From Chara braunii (lineage: Eukaryota; Streptophyta; Charophyceae; Charales; Characeae), in NCBI GenBank assembly GCA_003427395.1, contig BFEA01000665.1, positions 514,845-554,948 on the forward strand: 40,104 bases of DNA, given 5' to 3'. How positions within the stretch are numbered: position 1 is the stretch's first letter; every line of letters begins with the position of its first letter. Positions 1-10,412 of this stretch are shown one piece after another. Under the pieces are notes generated by a model that had not been told where the DNA came from, searched no databases, and saw nothing but the letters and a program-made list of their open reading frames with translations. The position numbers and the translations under genes are program-made.

Positions 1-51
1 AGAGCAGACGACAAGCACCGATGCCCGCCAAGCACAACACGGGAAGAAACG

Positions 52-52
<1 letters not shown>

Positions 53-128
<76 letters not shown>
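53..128. repeat. (GA)n microsatellite
   Basis: This is an almost pure GA dinucleotide run with a few AAAG interruptions. It keeps reading frames open as Arg/Glu repeats, but nothing suggests that it is coding. Similar GA/CT runs recur at 16.4, 30.2, 33.0, 33.9 and 40.0 kb. Confidence 0.95.
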
Positions 129-129
<1 letters not shown>

Positions 130-239
130 GTTGTTGTGCGTCGCGGCGTACCCGTGGCGGGTCCACTTGTTTTTATAAGATTTGTAGACAGACAAAGGTT
201 GATCGATTTGTCATAAAACATTAATTGGGTGTCTACTTT

Positions 240-830
240 CATTTTGCAAACGAACTCTCATAGGATTGCTGAAATTATAAAGTAATTTATCCTCCTATTG
301 ATCACTCCTACCTCTGGTGTCGGATTCGAAAACCAAGTAGAGCCCTACCGGTCTGGGTGAATCAACCGACACGGGTCTATTAGGTCCAACTCGAGCATGG
401 TGTTTAACAGTGCCTCTCTATCAGGGGTTGCTTGTTGATTTCCCTCTGAGTCGTCAAGTGCCAAGTTTCGGTCTCCGACAACCACTCTTCTACTACAATC
501 AAGAATTACATACAGTAACCCATCATAAAATATTATCCTGTTCTGTTGGTATGTGGGAGCATAAATTGTCGCTCTTAACCACTCATGATCCTCAATTACT
601 AATTTTACGTAGGCTCATTTCCCCCGAAGATCTGCATAAAAATCGATTATCATCACATGTAATTTCCTATGGATCAAAATTCCTACTCCTCTTGTATCAT
701 GGGTTGGTGACTATAATTGTGGCCCATCCCACCAATTCCCTACAGTTTCAATTTCTCCTCTCCCAGCTTCGTCTCCTATACGTGATTTGCACATTGTTCT
801 CATGAATCCACGTCTTCAGTTTTTCCTTCT
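240..830 (-). mobile_element. LINE endonuclease-domain fragment, decayed
   Basis: The minus strand reads one mostly open frame that matches the C-terminal half of an L1-type apurinic-like endonuclease. VVVGDRNLALD at about 450-500 resembles the GDFN core. It is followed by LIDPCRLIHPD and, at about 265-300, RINYFIIS, which resembles the conserved RID-Y-hydrophobic-S strand. A stop codon follows HPDR, and the Phe of GDFN is replaced by Arg, so the copy is dead. The fragment lies upstream of PMS1 and is not connected to it. Its outer limits are uncertain. The assignment rests on motif order, which I consider specific. Confidence 0.6.
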
Positions 831-1689
831 TACATCTCCCTTTTGTATCGCCCAGTCCCCATATGTTCCACAATGAAAGTCTAAGTTTACTCATTCACCT
901 TTTTCTCCTCTATCGGCGTTGTTGGGTGGTTATGAGTCACTTGCAGTTCTCGTGAGCCAACTGCTTGTTTAGAATCAGGACAACAACTTATTTTCTTTCG
1001 GAATCTTCGCCTCTATCTCAGTCAAGAACTCCACATACTTTATGGGGGGACCCTGATTTTCCAAAGCTCTTGCTTTTTCTTATCGACTATTGATGATATT
1101 GGCAATAAGAGTAAACCTTTTTGTTCAAGTGTTTCCAATGGACCTCATACGAAGCGGGTATCGAACAATGAAGCAAAGTACTTGATTTCCCCCCCATTAT
1201 CTGGATTATCCACTATCAGCTGAGGCATCATGATTTATGGGATCATCCGGAATTGAAACGTATCTTTTATTGTCGTATGGACAAGCGTGTCTTCGACATC
1301 AGAGATTTGAAGACACAAGTGAGATCAAATTGGTCGGTGTATATGGATTTGCCCACCCACTGAAGTATAGGCCGCTACTTACAACCGTGCAGAAGATCGA
1401 CAAGATCTTTGACTCAATATTATGTTGCTGCCCTCTACTGATCACAACTGGGTTTCATCTTCGTGTTGTCTTTGTACGTGGAGTACCGATTTCGTACGCA
1501 TGACCTTGAGAGGTGTCCGAAAGTGAAGAGCATGAACACTCTCCTTTCACTCTAGGTGTCAAGGTTACACTCTCTTTTTTGCTTAGCCTCCTTTGTTTTC
1601 CGGTGTATGGTCGTCATCCTCCAGGTGTTGCTCCTCCTACTGCTCCTTGTGCTGCTGATATGTACAATCCTTTACTCCATATCTCCTTC

Positions 1690-2340
1690 TCTCAAGATCC
1701 CATCAATACTTCATCTCCTTCTTGATTTCTCCTTCGAAATCCCTCAATACCGTCTTCTGATTGATAGCCTCCATTATTTTTTTGTCCTCTGTTCACCTCA
1801 ACTGTTAATCCACCTGGTGGGTCCGGGGTGTCAGGTCGTCTGTAGTGCTGGTAGCTGTGGTCTCTACCATCCCATATGCATCTCAATAAAAAAATGTCGA
1901 AAACCATTAACCTTTCGGCATCGTTACCTGGTCGTAGGGTCCTTGTGCAACCCATGATATAAAAGCCGAGTGATTACTCGGCAAGCTATACAAAAAACAA
2001 CGGCAACTCTGGGTTTGTGCATTGCATTCCTTCTTGATCCGGTCCTGGTACCGTATGGCCTGGATATGTGTCGGTGAGAAGGTTGGATTAATGTAGCTCG
2101 AGGATACCCCGCTTGGTTGCGGGTCTGCTGTCTTGCCTTGCCCCCTTCCATCACACTCGACCTTGTTCCTAGCGGTCCTTGATACTCCTGTCTCAACCTC
2201 GATGTTGTTTGTTGGTTGTCTTGTGATTGCTCTTGAGTTGTATTGTCTTGCTGCCTTCGCTGATTTCTTCGACATTTATCTTTTGTGTGACAAAAGGTCG
2301 TGCAGTGTTTACGTCGCGGGGTCTCTGAAGACACCAAGTT
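1690..2340 (-). mobile_element. possible LINE ORF1 (gag-like) remnant
   Basis: Overlapping minus-strand frames carry Gln/Arg/Ser-rich, disordered protein followed by Cys- and His-containing sequence near 1950-2010. That order could be a frameshifted CCHC zinc knuckle such as LINE ORF1 proteins carry. It lies on the same strand as, and upstream of, the endonuclease fragment at 240-830, which is the expected ORF1-ORF2 order. No intact zinc knuckle can be read in any one frame, so this is a weak call. Confidence 0.25.
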
Positions 2341-2344
2341 ACAT

Positions 2345-3780
2345 TCAGCGTATCACCTTCGAACCTTCGAATGTAACCACAAAGATCTTATCCTTTGTGT
2401 TCGTTCGTGCTTCCGGACCTGAATCAAACTTGAAGTTGATTAATGAAGGTTTGAGACAATCTGGTTTCATTGGGTGTACAAGCAGGACTGGCCCAATTGC
2501 TTTCTGAATTTGGGCTTCTAGATAAAACATAGCATCTAAGGGAACTTGAACAACTACTATCTAGAAGGTCGACCTTGCCTCTCTTCTGCGCTGCTTCGCT
2601 AAGTTGGACTCTTATTGGCCAAGGCTTGAAGTCTAGCACTTAGCGTGTGGCACCTAGCATGATCTCGCAATTCCCTTTGTTAATAAGCCAGGTGGCCACT
2701 GCTGTGTTCTTTGCTATATAAGATACCACATTCGGGCTCTCTACCTTCACGCTTCCCCGTCTGACTCATACGTTCTAACCATGTCATCCTTCAGTTTTTT
2801 TGGTAGAAACCTTGACCCTTCGTGAAAGATTACCGTGACCATGTGCTCCTTTAACCATGCCACCTTCGTCCTGTCTATCCGCTCGTCAACTTTAAACGTC
2901 ACTTCGGATCTACTGACGAACTCATGATGCCTTCGTTGTAGCAGAGTCTCGCCAGCTCCCTTATCCTAGCATTACCCTTGTCTAATGGTTGCTATGCGCC
3001 TGGAGGTGGGGAGCGTCTCCCCTCTGCTATAGGTACTTCCATCATGGAATATTTGGCCACTGTCTTGTTGCCTTCTTCCTCCGCACCGATGTTGGTGTCA
3101 ACCCTAAATCTCTATGTGTTTCATCCACTTTCCTCCATCTCACTTCACTACTCTCGTCTTCCTTTTGCATCCCCTCCACTTCGAAGTCCGATATTGGGTG
3201 TTTGCAACTCCGTCCTCCATAGCCGAAGCAATGGTCTCCGTTAATGTGGATGGTGAACGTAGCTCCAGCCGTGGTTCTATCACGTTGGTAGTCCCTCCGG
3301 CTAGACACGCTTGCCGTTACCGGTTGGCTAGCGCTTGATCCGATTGCTAATTTTGGGTCGGCGGTACCGTGTCGGTCGGACCAAACGAGCATTTTCTTGA
3401 AAGATTTTTCCGCCCAACTCAAATTTCGAGGGTTTTTTTTTTATATAAGGAAAAAGTCACTTTATATTGCTTAAATAAAGGGTCAGGATCCCACAATTCA
3501 ACCCGAAAAACAGATATGACGACTTCAGTCATTATTGCTCGTACTTAAGAGGAGGGGGCTTAAACTAGGAATATTACCGGTCCCACACAGACCTATGTCT
3601 TGTTGGTCTCACTCTGAGAGGGGGAAAAAAAAAAAGGTGCCTTCACGGTCTACAACGTCGCATAAACCAGAAAGGAAATAATAAAAGTTTCACTTTACTC
3701 TCTCATAACTTATGTTGTCTACCCATCCTAACTACAACGAATAAAGTTTATAGATCCTCTATCTCTTACCACTACCGATT
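2345..3780. other. no recognisable gene; probably degraded repeat
   Basis: Short minus-strand frames exist at 2345-2530 and 3042-3422. The first ends in a DKIFVVTFEG-like segment that may belong to the same LINE ORF1. Homopolymer runs occur at about 3430 (T) and 3625 (A). I see no convincing gene, RNA or bounded repeat in this stretch. Confidence 0.4.
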
Positions 3781-5440
3781 TCCCTAAAACGGTGGAATTT
3801 AACTATGACACTCCCTCCTCATTCATCCTCCCTCTGCCCGTCTCTTGCGACCCAACAAAATCCCCGTATCCGAGTGTCCAAGATATGCTCTCCCTATTCA
3901 TTAATCCCTCGAAAACCACTGGCCTAACTCTAACCTATCGCCTACACTCAAGCACCATGTCTCTCAAAATCATTTCAGGCCTGACACTCTGTTCCTGGAT
4001 TTACAGACCTTTCTCCACCAATCCACCATGATTGCCCTTTCGCAACAATTGTGTGAAGGTACTCTTGATTTGTTTATTTGTCCACTCCTTGCCCTTGAAG
4101 ACCCTGTCATTCCTTCCTTGTCAGATAATAGTGAACCCAACAACCCTTGCAACTTGTGCGATGTATCCCCATCCGTTTTGTACGCCGTGTCCCTCATGCA
4201 CTCCTTCAAGCAGGTACCATTCCTTCATCCTTGCGAACATTTTATTGGAGAAGCTCTCCCAAAATTTGGTCCACCAGGACCAAATTCTGCGAGAGGTTGG
4301 GCAGTCCCACCACAGATGGACTGTGGATTCAAATGCCTATTCACACCGTACACACTCCATTTCCAGTTTCATTTCATGCTCAGCGAGCCATACTGCAGAT
4401 GGGGTCATCATTATTGATGCTAGCCGTAATGTAGACGCTTGTTGTTGGCAGGGGATTCTTTTCAACTGTTCCCAACACTTTTTGAGAGAGTTGTCAATCT
4501 GTGCCGGGTCCAGGGGCAGTACCTGTACCCACCTAGACCTTGCCATTATCTCCGGGTGTTTAGTTGGGATGAGGCTTTTGTAGCCAATTCTCTGAGTGTA
4601 GTTAAGTAAGTAGACATTTTCACCAGTCCTCCCAGTGATCGTCATTCCCACATTTTTAGGTCCAATTTAAATTTTGAAACTGGCTTGCCGTTCGCCACCA
4701 ACGCCATCGTCGGCGCTGCATCTTCCTGGTCTTTGGCTATCGCTCGTACCTGAGACAACACAACTTCTAGTCTAGGCTTGGAGTCCGAGTCTTTTGGTAC
4801 CAGTCGTCCCAAGTTCGTGTCGCCCATTTCTGGAAGATTCTTCTCCCGTCTGTTTGTATCAATATGAGTTCCCAGAGACTGCAACCTTTGTCCTCTTGTT
4901 GAGTATACCATGTGCTTGGCGGATCTACTGCCTCTGGAAACAGGATTGCCTTCCATTCTCTCGGGATGACTTCTATTACAGTAGTTAGTCTTTCCTGAGT
5001 CTCTCGTACCTGTCCCAGTTTCTCTTTCACCTTTTCAGTTGAAACCCAATCTTCTGCAAACCCATCCCAGATGTCTCTCACCCTGAGTACCCCCTTCTCT
5101 ATCCATGACCTGCCAAAACTCTGCGCTTGTGTGTCCGCCTTCAACCAGGATCCGTTCGGTGCCCTTATCCTTGGGAAGATAGGTTGAGATAGGACTTCCA
5201 CTAGTGGGTGGAGTCCAGACCTTGCGACACAGTTTCTTCGACGCATGAACAATCGCTGCCCACAATGGGGACTTCACCATTCTGCGTTGATAGGAGTACA
5301 AGAGCACGCATGTCTATATGTCTTCTACTCTTGGCATGTTCCATTCGTTGGTCAGTGTTCTTTCTGCTAGATGTACCCAGTCAGGGACTGGGTCTTCCAG
5401 GCAGGCCCGCACTATCCCCTTTCTCTCTAGGTATGCATAA
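3780..5440 (-). mobile_element. LINE ORF2 C-terminal region with zf-RVT, decayed
   Basis: Read on the minus strand from 5440 down, the broken frames contain LERKGIVRACLEDPVPDWVH, then WIEKGVLRVRDIWD. They end in a zf-RVT module at about 4270-4345 in which a C-V-R-C pair is followed by H-L-W-W-D-C. One in-frame stop lies just after the first Cys pair and several frameshifts separate the blocks. WIEKGVLRVRDIWD resembles WVKNGVLQVGHLWD in the LINE at 34.5-38.9 kb, so the two are related L1-like elements. Endonuclease and polymerase parts are absent here, as expected for a 5'-truncated copy. The 3' end near 3750-3800 is approximate. Confidence 0.7.
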
Positions 5441-5449
5441 CATCTCTCA

Positions 5450-6090
5450 TACAACTTTTGAGATGAAGGTTTCCTGGTCGCCTGCGAAGGTCGGACACAC
5501 GACAGTCGTTGGGAGCCATCGGAAGGCCACCAAGATTACAAGGGCCCTCTCGGACCAAGGCCAAGCACAACAGGAGGTGGACAAGGAGGAACTCCCAGAC
5601 CTCACCCGAGTGAGATGGGCGTATGGGCAATATATGTCGCCAGAAGGCATATGTTTATACCCAAGCACCTTCGGAGACGCACACGGAACAACGTGCGGAG
5701 GAGCAACATGGGGTATCTCATACCAACACCAAGGAAGGGCGGTCACACAAACCCCGTCAAGCAGAGGAGCGGTAACATAGAACGGGGGATCAGGCGATAA
5801 CAAAGGAGGACGAGTATTAGACGAACTGGAGAGGCTACGAAGCAGAACCGTAGAAGGAGCCCGGCAAAAGGACGGGAATCGAGAACGGACAATCCAAAGG
5901 CAAGACTCGCTTATGGCAAAAGCTCAAGGTGTGGAAGGAGGAGCAACACCGACGAAAGAAAGAGGTGATCACACACCAGGGAAGCAAAGAAGACTGGGCA
6001 GGGAAGGGAGCGCGTCTTCGAATTAGGGATTGTTGGAGGAACGTTTCGGCTCATTGTTATCGAACACTTCTCAGAGCCAAGTGCGCGAGA
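5450..6090. other. unrecognised stretch, repeat-like composition
   Basis: The plus strand is open in parts (5208-5780, then frames to about 6170) and encodes polar, charged, Gln/Arg-rich protein. This could be gag-like, but I see no zinc knuckle, protease or other motif. It abuts the LINE fragment on one side and the MITE-like repeats of the PMS1 5' flank on the other. I assign no function. Confidence 0.3.
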
Positions 6091-6114
6091 TTGGGATTTC
6101 GGGATCTGAAGTTG

Positions 6115-6660
6115 GGTTTCGTGAGTAGCGGAGCGAGACCCGACTCACCAAAATGTGTGAGTCGTGAGTAGTGGAACGAGGCCCGACTCACCAAAAGGGA
6201 CTCGTTCCACAGCACTCAAAACTCGAGGGTTTCTTGCTCAACAACGTTCCACGGTGCCCTCAAGTTTCGCCAATCACTGGCGGGGCCTCATTAGGTTTTC
6301 GGGATGATCAAACGTGCGGGAAACTCTCAAGGGCGGCTCAAGTGCAGCCCAGGCAAACGAGCTGATTTTTCAGGTGACCTCTCATTCCACACTTGAGCTG
6401 CCCTTGAGAAGTGTGCACGCGAGCTGGGCAAGGTACGTGGGGCAAGGTACGTGTAGAACCCCCATGGTTGAACCTCTCGCGAGCTGTTCCCGCTCATTTC
6501 AAGGGCGGACTCGAGGGTTGAGTGGAACGTAACGTGACTCAGGTATTTTTCAATCACTTTTGCAACTCGAGTGCGCACTCGAGTTTCAAGTGAAGTGGTG
6601 TGGGACGAGGCCCAAATTCGTGAGTCGTGAGTAGTCGAGCGAGACCCGATTTTTGTAGTG
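6115..6660. repeat. MITE-like inverted-repeat cluster in the PMS1 5' flank
   Basis: The motif GTGAGTAGTGGAGCGAGRCCC recurs in variants at about 6120, 6166 and 6625, with opposite or partial copies near 6200 (GGGACTCGTTCCAC) and 6595 (GGGACGAGGCCC). The same motif forms the inverted ends of short elements at 22306-22447 and 29841-29954. A short direct repeat, GGGCAAGGTACGTG, occurs twice at about 6427-6453. The cluster ends about 200 bp before the PMS1 start codon, so it probably forms part of the proximal promoter region. Confidence 0.55.
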
Positions 6661-6859
6661 CGAATTTAGTGCCGCCCTTGAGTTTCCAGTGTAGTGTAGT
6701 GGCCTCTTACGAGACCCTTTACCATACCGACCTCTCCCGCCCGTTTCACTGTTCGATTTTTTCAAATTTTCGATTCTTTCCATCATTGCGCCTTTGGTTT
6801 TGTTCTGTGTTCCGTTCTCTATTCCTTCTCTACAACGCACGCTTGTGTTGCTGTCGGCT
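6661..6859 (+). promoter_or_regulatory. PMS1 core promoter / 5' UTR region
   Basis: This is the only non-repetitive sequence immediately upstream of the PMS1 ATG. I see no clear TATA box. TCTCCCGCC at about 6733-6741 is one base from the E2F consensus TTTCCCGCC, and E2F control of replication-linked repair genes is known in plants. The transcription start cannot be placed from sequence. T-rich leader sequence precedes the ATG. Confidence 0.35.
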
Positions 6860-7126
6860 ATGGCGGCAGCGACGCCGGGCGCTGACGCTGTCGAGAAAGA
6901 TGGCTCACATCGAACGGCCGGCGTTATCCGCCCGATCGATCGAGCGGCGATCCACAGGATCTGCTCAGGACAGGTGGTCCTTGACCTGGCCACAGCGGCC
7001 AAAGAGCTGGTCGAGAACAGTCTCGATGCCGGGGCTACCAACCTGGAGCTTCGACTCAAGGAGTACGGAGCTGACATGGTCGAGGTTGCAGATAATGGCT
7101 GTGGAGTGGCGCCCGAAAATTATCAG
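6860..7126 (+). CDS. PMS1: PMS1 exon 1: MutL-alpha ATPase subunit, N-terminus
   Basis: This exon encodes residues 1-89 of the plant PMS1 protein (orthologue of animal PMS2), which pairs with MLH1 to form MutL-alpha and acts after MutS recognition in nuclear mismatch repair. The GHKL ATPase begins here. Motif I is [13 protein letters not shown] (residues 48-60), with the general base at Glu49, Asn53 for Mg-ATP and Asp56-Ala57. Motif II is DNGCG (78-82). The start is the first in-frame ATG, in good plant context (GCTATGGCGGC); the frame is open upstream to 6794 but has no ATG. The exon ends in APENYQ before the donor CAG|GTTCGT at 7127, in phase 0. Exon 2 resumes with GLTLKYHTSK, exactly where other MutL proteins continue. 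Confidence 0.95.
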
Positions 7127-7244
7127 GTTCGTTCCTTGTGTTTGTGTCAATGGGGGATGGGATGTACCTTCTTGCCGATGGACTTGACACTGCCAGGGAT
7201 TACCACACGGTTCCAACCTCTCATTTCCTCCTTGCGTCAGCGTC

Positions 7245-7325
7245 GGCGCCGACGGCGTTGTTCAAGTGATCGAAGGCATGTTTTTCAAGAAGGAAGTTAT
7301 GGGTTCGAGTCCGATCGTCTCTAAA
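7245..7325 (+). other. possible tRNA-like (SINE head) sequence
   Basis: A B-box-like GGGTTCGAGTCC at about 7301-7312 is preceded, at roughly tRNA spacing, by GTTCAAGTGATCGAAGGC, which weakly resembles a pol III A box. No acceptor stem is evident, so this is only a possible decayed tRNA-derived SINE head just inside intron 1. Confidence 0.25.
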
Positions 7326-7609
7326 CAAAGTTCCCCCTTGAGCCCAGGAACCAGGAATTAGCACAGCCAGCAATTTCCACAGAAAAGAAGATGAACGACA
7401 AGCAATGGGCCAATTGCTTCTGCACACGCTCAACAGAAAACCTGTCTGACTACCAATGGGTCGATTTCTCCCAATGAACACCCATCTGTTTTTGTCGTCC
7501 TCAGTTCCACATGAAACAAAAAGTACTGTCTTCCGTCCCGACGACATACCGGGTCGATTCCTCCCAATGAACACCGAGAACGGCCAACGGAGAGAGGAGG
7601 AGAGGTGAG

Positions 7610-8020
7610 GAGAGAGGAGGAGGAGGAGGAGGAGAATGGCGAGAATGAGGAGAGTGGAGAGGAGGTATGGACTGATACCGAAGGGTCTCGAGGTAGGGAC
7701 CATGGAAAAAGCTTCGGAACAGCCGCCGCAGACATGACTTGTAGAACCATGGAAGCTTGATTAGGAAAGACAGCAGCAGCAGCAGGAGGAGGGGGGGGAG
7801 GGGGAGGGGGAGGAGGAGGAGGAGGAGGAGGAGGAGGAGAACCATGGTGATATAACATGACGAAGAACCAACATCAGCAAGATTAGGAAAACAGCAGCAG
7901 CAGCAGGAGGAGGAGGAGGAGGAGGAGGAGAGGAAGGAGGAGGAGGAGGAGGAGNAGGAGGAGGAGCAGCAGGAGGAGGAGGAGGAGGAGGAGGAGGAGG
8001 AGGAGAGGAAGGTTATTCTG
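7610..8020. repeat. GGA/GGAGG purine-rich repeat
   Basis: These are long GGA trinucleotide runs (7615-7633, 7786-7840, 7905-8012) separated by two imperfect copies of a segment containing GATTAGGAAA and AGCAGCAGCAG. One ambiguous base lies at 7955. The minus strand reads as poly-Ser/Pro, which is an artefact of the repeat. Confidence 0.9.
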
Positions 8021-8165
8021 CAGATAATCAAACGAGAAGAAGAGCAAGGAAAAAAAGAAAGGAAAGGCGAATGGTGAATGAGAGAGGGGAAGAGGAGTAG
8101 TACGAGAGGGAAGAGAAAGGGGGTTCCTCGCGAGGGCGGAAGCACGAAAAGCCTACGGTCTTCAG

Positions 8166-8251
8166 CCGAATAGAACGCCCGGTCATTTTAGCTGTACTTT
8201 GTGCAACTTCCAGTCTAGAGACAGCGATACTGACCGTGCGTTCTATTCGGG
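8166..8251. mobile_element. short palindromic MITE, copy 1
   Basis: CCGAATAGAACGCCCGGTCA at the left end is mirrored by TGACCGTGCGTTCTATTCGG at the right end, around a spacer containing GTGCAACTTCCAGTCTAGA. The inner arms TTAGCTGT and ACAGCGATA extend the palindrome. A second copy follows within a few bases. Confidence 0.6.
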
Positions 8252-8256
8252 TAAGA

Positions 8257-8338
8257 AGAGAACGCCCAGTCGTTTAAGCTGTAGTTGGTGCAACTTCCAG
8301 TCTAGATACAGCGATAATGATCGGGCGTTCTAGTCGGG
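8257..8338. mobile_element. short palindromic MITE, copy 2 (tandem)
   Basis: This is a diverged duplicate of the preceding element. It begins AGAACGCCCAGTCG, shares the inner GTGCAACTTCCAGTCTAGA spacer, and ends TGATCGGGCGTTCTAGTCGG. A related palindrome sits at 19495-19591. Confidence 0.55.
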
Positions 8339-8559
8339 TAAGAAGAGCAGGGGAGAAGGGCGAGTATAGGGGAGGGAGAGGAGAAGAGAGAGGGTGAAGT
8401 AGGAGAGGTAAGAGAAAGCAAGAGGAAAAGTTGGGGGGGAAGCGGGAGACAGGGGAAAGAGAGAGATACAGTAATTAGAGAGACATGGTAGCTGCAGATG
8501 CTGGTGTTGCTTGCTGCTGGTGCTAGTGTTAATAAAAGACAAGGTAGCTGAAGAAAGGA

Positions 8560-8700
8560 TATCTGAGGGAAAGAGAGAGAAGTAGAGAGAGAAGTAGAGA
8601 GAGAAGTAGAGAGAGAGAAGTAGAGAGAGAGAAGTAGAGAGAGAGAGAAGTAGAGAGACAGAGCAGCTGAAGAAAGGAGAAGAAGAGCGAGAGGGGAAGA
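8560..8700. repeat. GAGAGAAGTA tandem repeat
   Basis: GAGAGAGAAGTA-type units are repeated about seven times (8575-8655), grading into purine-rich sequence. It is a simple minisatellite with no coding value. Confidence 0.8.
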
Positions 8701-9122
8701 AGAGGAAGCAGGAGAGCAGGTGTCAGTTGAGTTGGTATAGTTTTGCTGTGAATGAGCGCGCGCGTGCCCGTTTTGTTCTCCGAAGAGGCCCTTGGTCGGT
8801 CACCCCCACACCTGTGGACAGACGACACGTGTTCCTCGACCGGAGACGTATTTTGTCCCGATCTCAGCTTATCCCATATGGACGTATTTTGTCCCATATT
8901 TTATCTTACGGGAAACTACGCGGGAGTCACAAACAGAGTTTGAAAATACACTTTGGGCACAAAAGAGTTTCAAATTGCGCTGCGGGCAATGTATACAAGC
9001 TAGCTTTCCGGTCAGGTAGGGTTGCGTGGGGGTGTGTTATGTTCGGGGAGGAATGCCTGAATTGTAATTTCAAACTGTTTTTGTGACTGTACATACTAAG
9101 TTACGCCTTTATTATCTGAAAG

Positions 9123-9528
9123 ATTAGGAGAGACATACTTTACTAAGACAAGATCTCTCTCTATGGGACCAGACCACATCATGATACAATGAGATAACAC
9201 CTAAGGAGTAAGTAAGATGAGCGGATAAGACGACGACGCAAAAAATAGCTGAGAGATTGGATTACATGAGAAAGACGACGCTTCGTGGACACGGAAAAGA
9301 GATCGCATCTTATCTAGTCTTTATATTTTATATGCGATCTATATGCGATCACTTTTCCGTGTCCACGAAGCGTCGTCTTTCTCATGTAATCCGATCTCTC
9401 AGCTAATTTTTGCGTCGTCGCCTTATCCGCTCATCTTACTTACTTCTTAGGTGTTATCTCATTGTATCATGATGTGGTCTGGTCACATAGAGAGAGATCT
9501 TGTCTTATTAAAGTATTTCTCTCCTAAT
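9123..9528. repeat. near-perfect 186-bp inverted repeat (foldback/hairpin)
   Basis: The left arm (9123-9308, starting ATTAGGAGAGA) and the reverse complement of the right arm (9343-9528) align along their full 186 bp without gaps. By eye there are about 8 mismatches, roughly 96% identity. The arms are separated by a 34-nt AT-rich spacer. No protein-coding potential is seen. The symmetry suggests a foldback transposon or MITE, or a young inverted duplication. A transcript would fold into a long dsRNA hairpin. No convincing target-site duplication was found at the edges. Confidence 0.9.
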
Positions 9529-9904
9529 GTTCACGATCTTGTCTTATGTTTATCCTTATCCATATCCTACCTGGGCGGACCGTCTCTCTTGCTCTCAAGA
9601 AACGCCGAGAAAATCGTCTTTATCATACAATTTGATGTCACCTTATAATAGTTTATATATACATCGTCAATATAGCTCATCTTTTACCATTAGATACGAC
9701 AGAAGTTTATTTTTATCTTCTCTTGCCCGATATGAGGCGATTGCATGGCGAATCTTTCCTTTGTCTTATATTGCAGCATCTTATATTCCTCGTTTTCTCG
9801 TTTCAGCTTTGCCACGTGGCTGGTCTTATGGGCGTGAAGGCGGGGGTGGGATGGGGAGAGGGGGGGTGTGTGGTTAGGGGACGCAATGCTCGTTGCTTAG
9901 GAGG

Positions 9905-10412
9905 CTTTTCCACGCGGTCAGGCGTTCCACGTGGTGGAGCACGTGGTTGTCTAAGTTCCGGATCACGTGGTGGATCACTGTGGCGGCCCACGTGGTTCAC
10001 GTGGTGGTCTATGTAGCGGTCCACGAAAGGTTCAAGTGCACCGCCACGTCGTGGATCGCTGCGGCAGTCCACGTGGTGGTTCAGGAAAACGTTAACGTGG
10101 CGATCGTGGTAGCGGTCCACGTGGTGGATTACTGTGGCGGTCCTCGTCGTCCGCCTGGTGGTCTATGAGCCGTCCACGGACCGCCACGTGGTGGTCCACG
10201 AAACGTTAACGTGGCGGTCTCGGTAGGGTTCCACGTTGTCTAGGTAGCGGTCCGCGTGGTCCACATAGTGGATCATTGTGGCGGTCCACGTGGTCCATGA
10301 AAGGTTTACGTGGCGGTCTAGTTAGCGGCAGACGTGGCGGATCACTTGGATGTCCACGTGGCGGATCACCTGGATGTCCACGTGGCGGATCGCTTGGATG
10401 TCGACGTTGTGG
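9905..10412. repeat. G-box-rich degenerate tandem array (CCACGTGG units)
   Basis: The array is built from variants of GTCCACGTGGTGGATCA and GTGGCGGTCCACG, so CACGTG recurs about ten times. A higher-order pattern is visible in the repeated GGTAGCGGTCCACGTGGTGG and AAACGTTAACGTGGCG blocks. The end nearest 10412 has a regular unit of about 25 bp (CACGTGGCGGATCACTTGGA, repeated three times). The array resumes at 10708 after an organellar insertion. Confidence 0.85.

Noticed and set aside
5208-5780. 190-codon plus-strand ORF
   Set aside because: It overlaps the minus-strand LINE fragment at its start, begins without motif support and has no recognisable domain. It is treated as a chance frame.
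6794-6859. In-frame N-terminal extension of PMS1 (22 hydrophobic residues)
   Set aside because: The upstream frame is open but begins with TTG at 6794; no in-frame ATG precedes 6860. Homology starts after 6860.
7430-8145. Long minus-strand Ser/Pro-rich ORFs
   Set aside because: They are translation of the GGA trinucleotide repeat.
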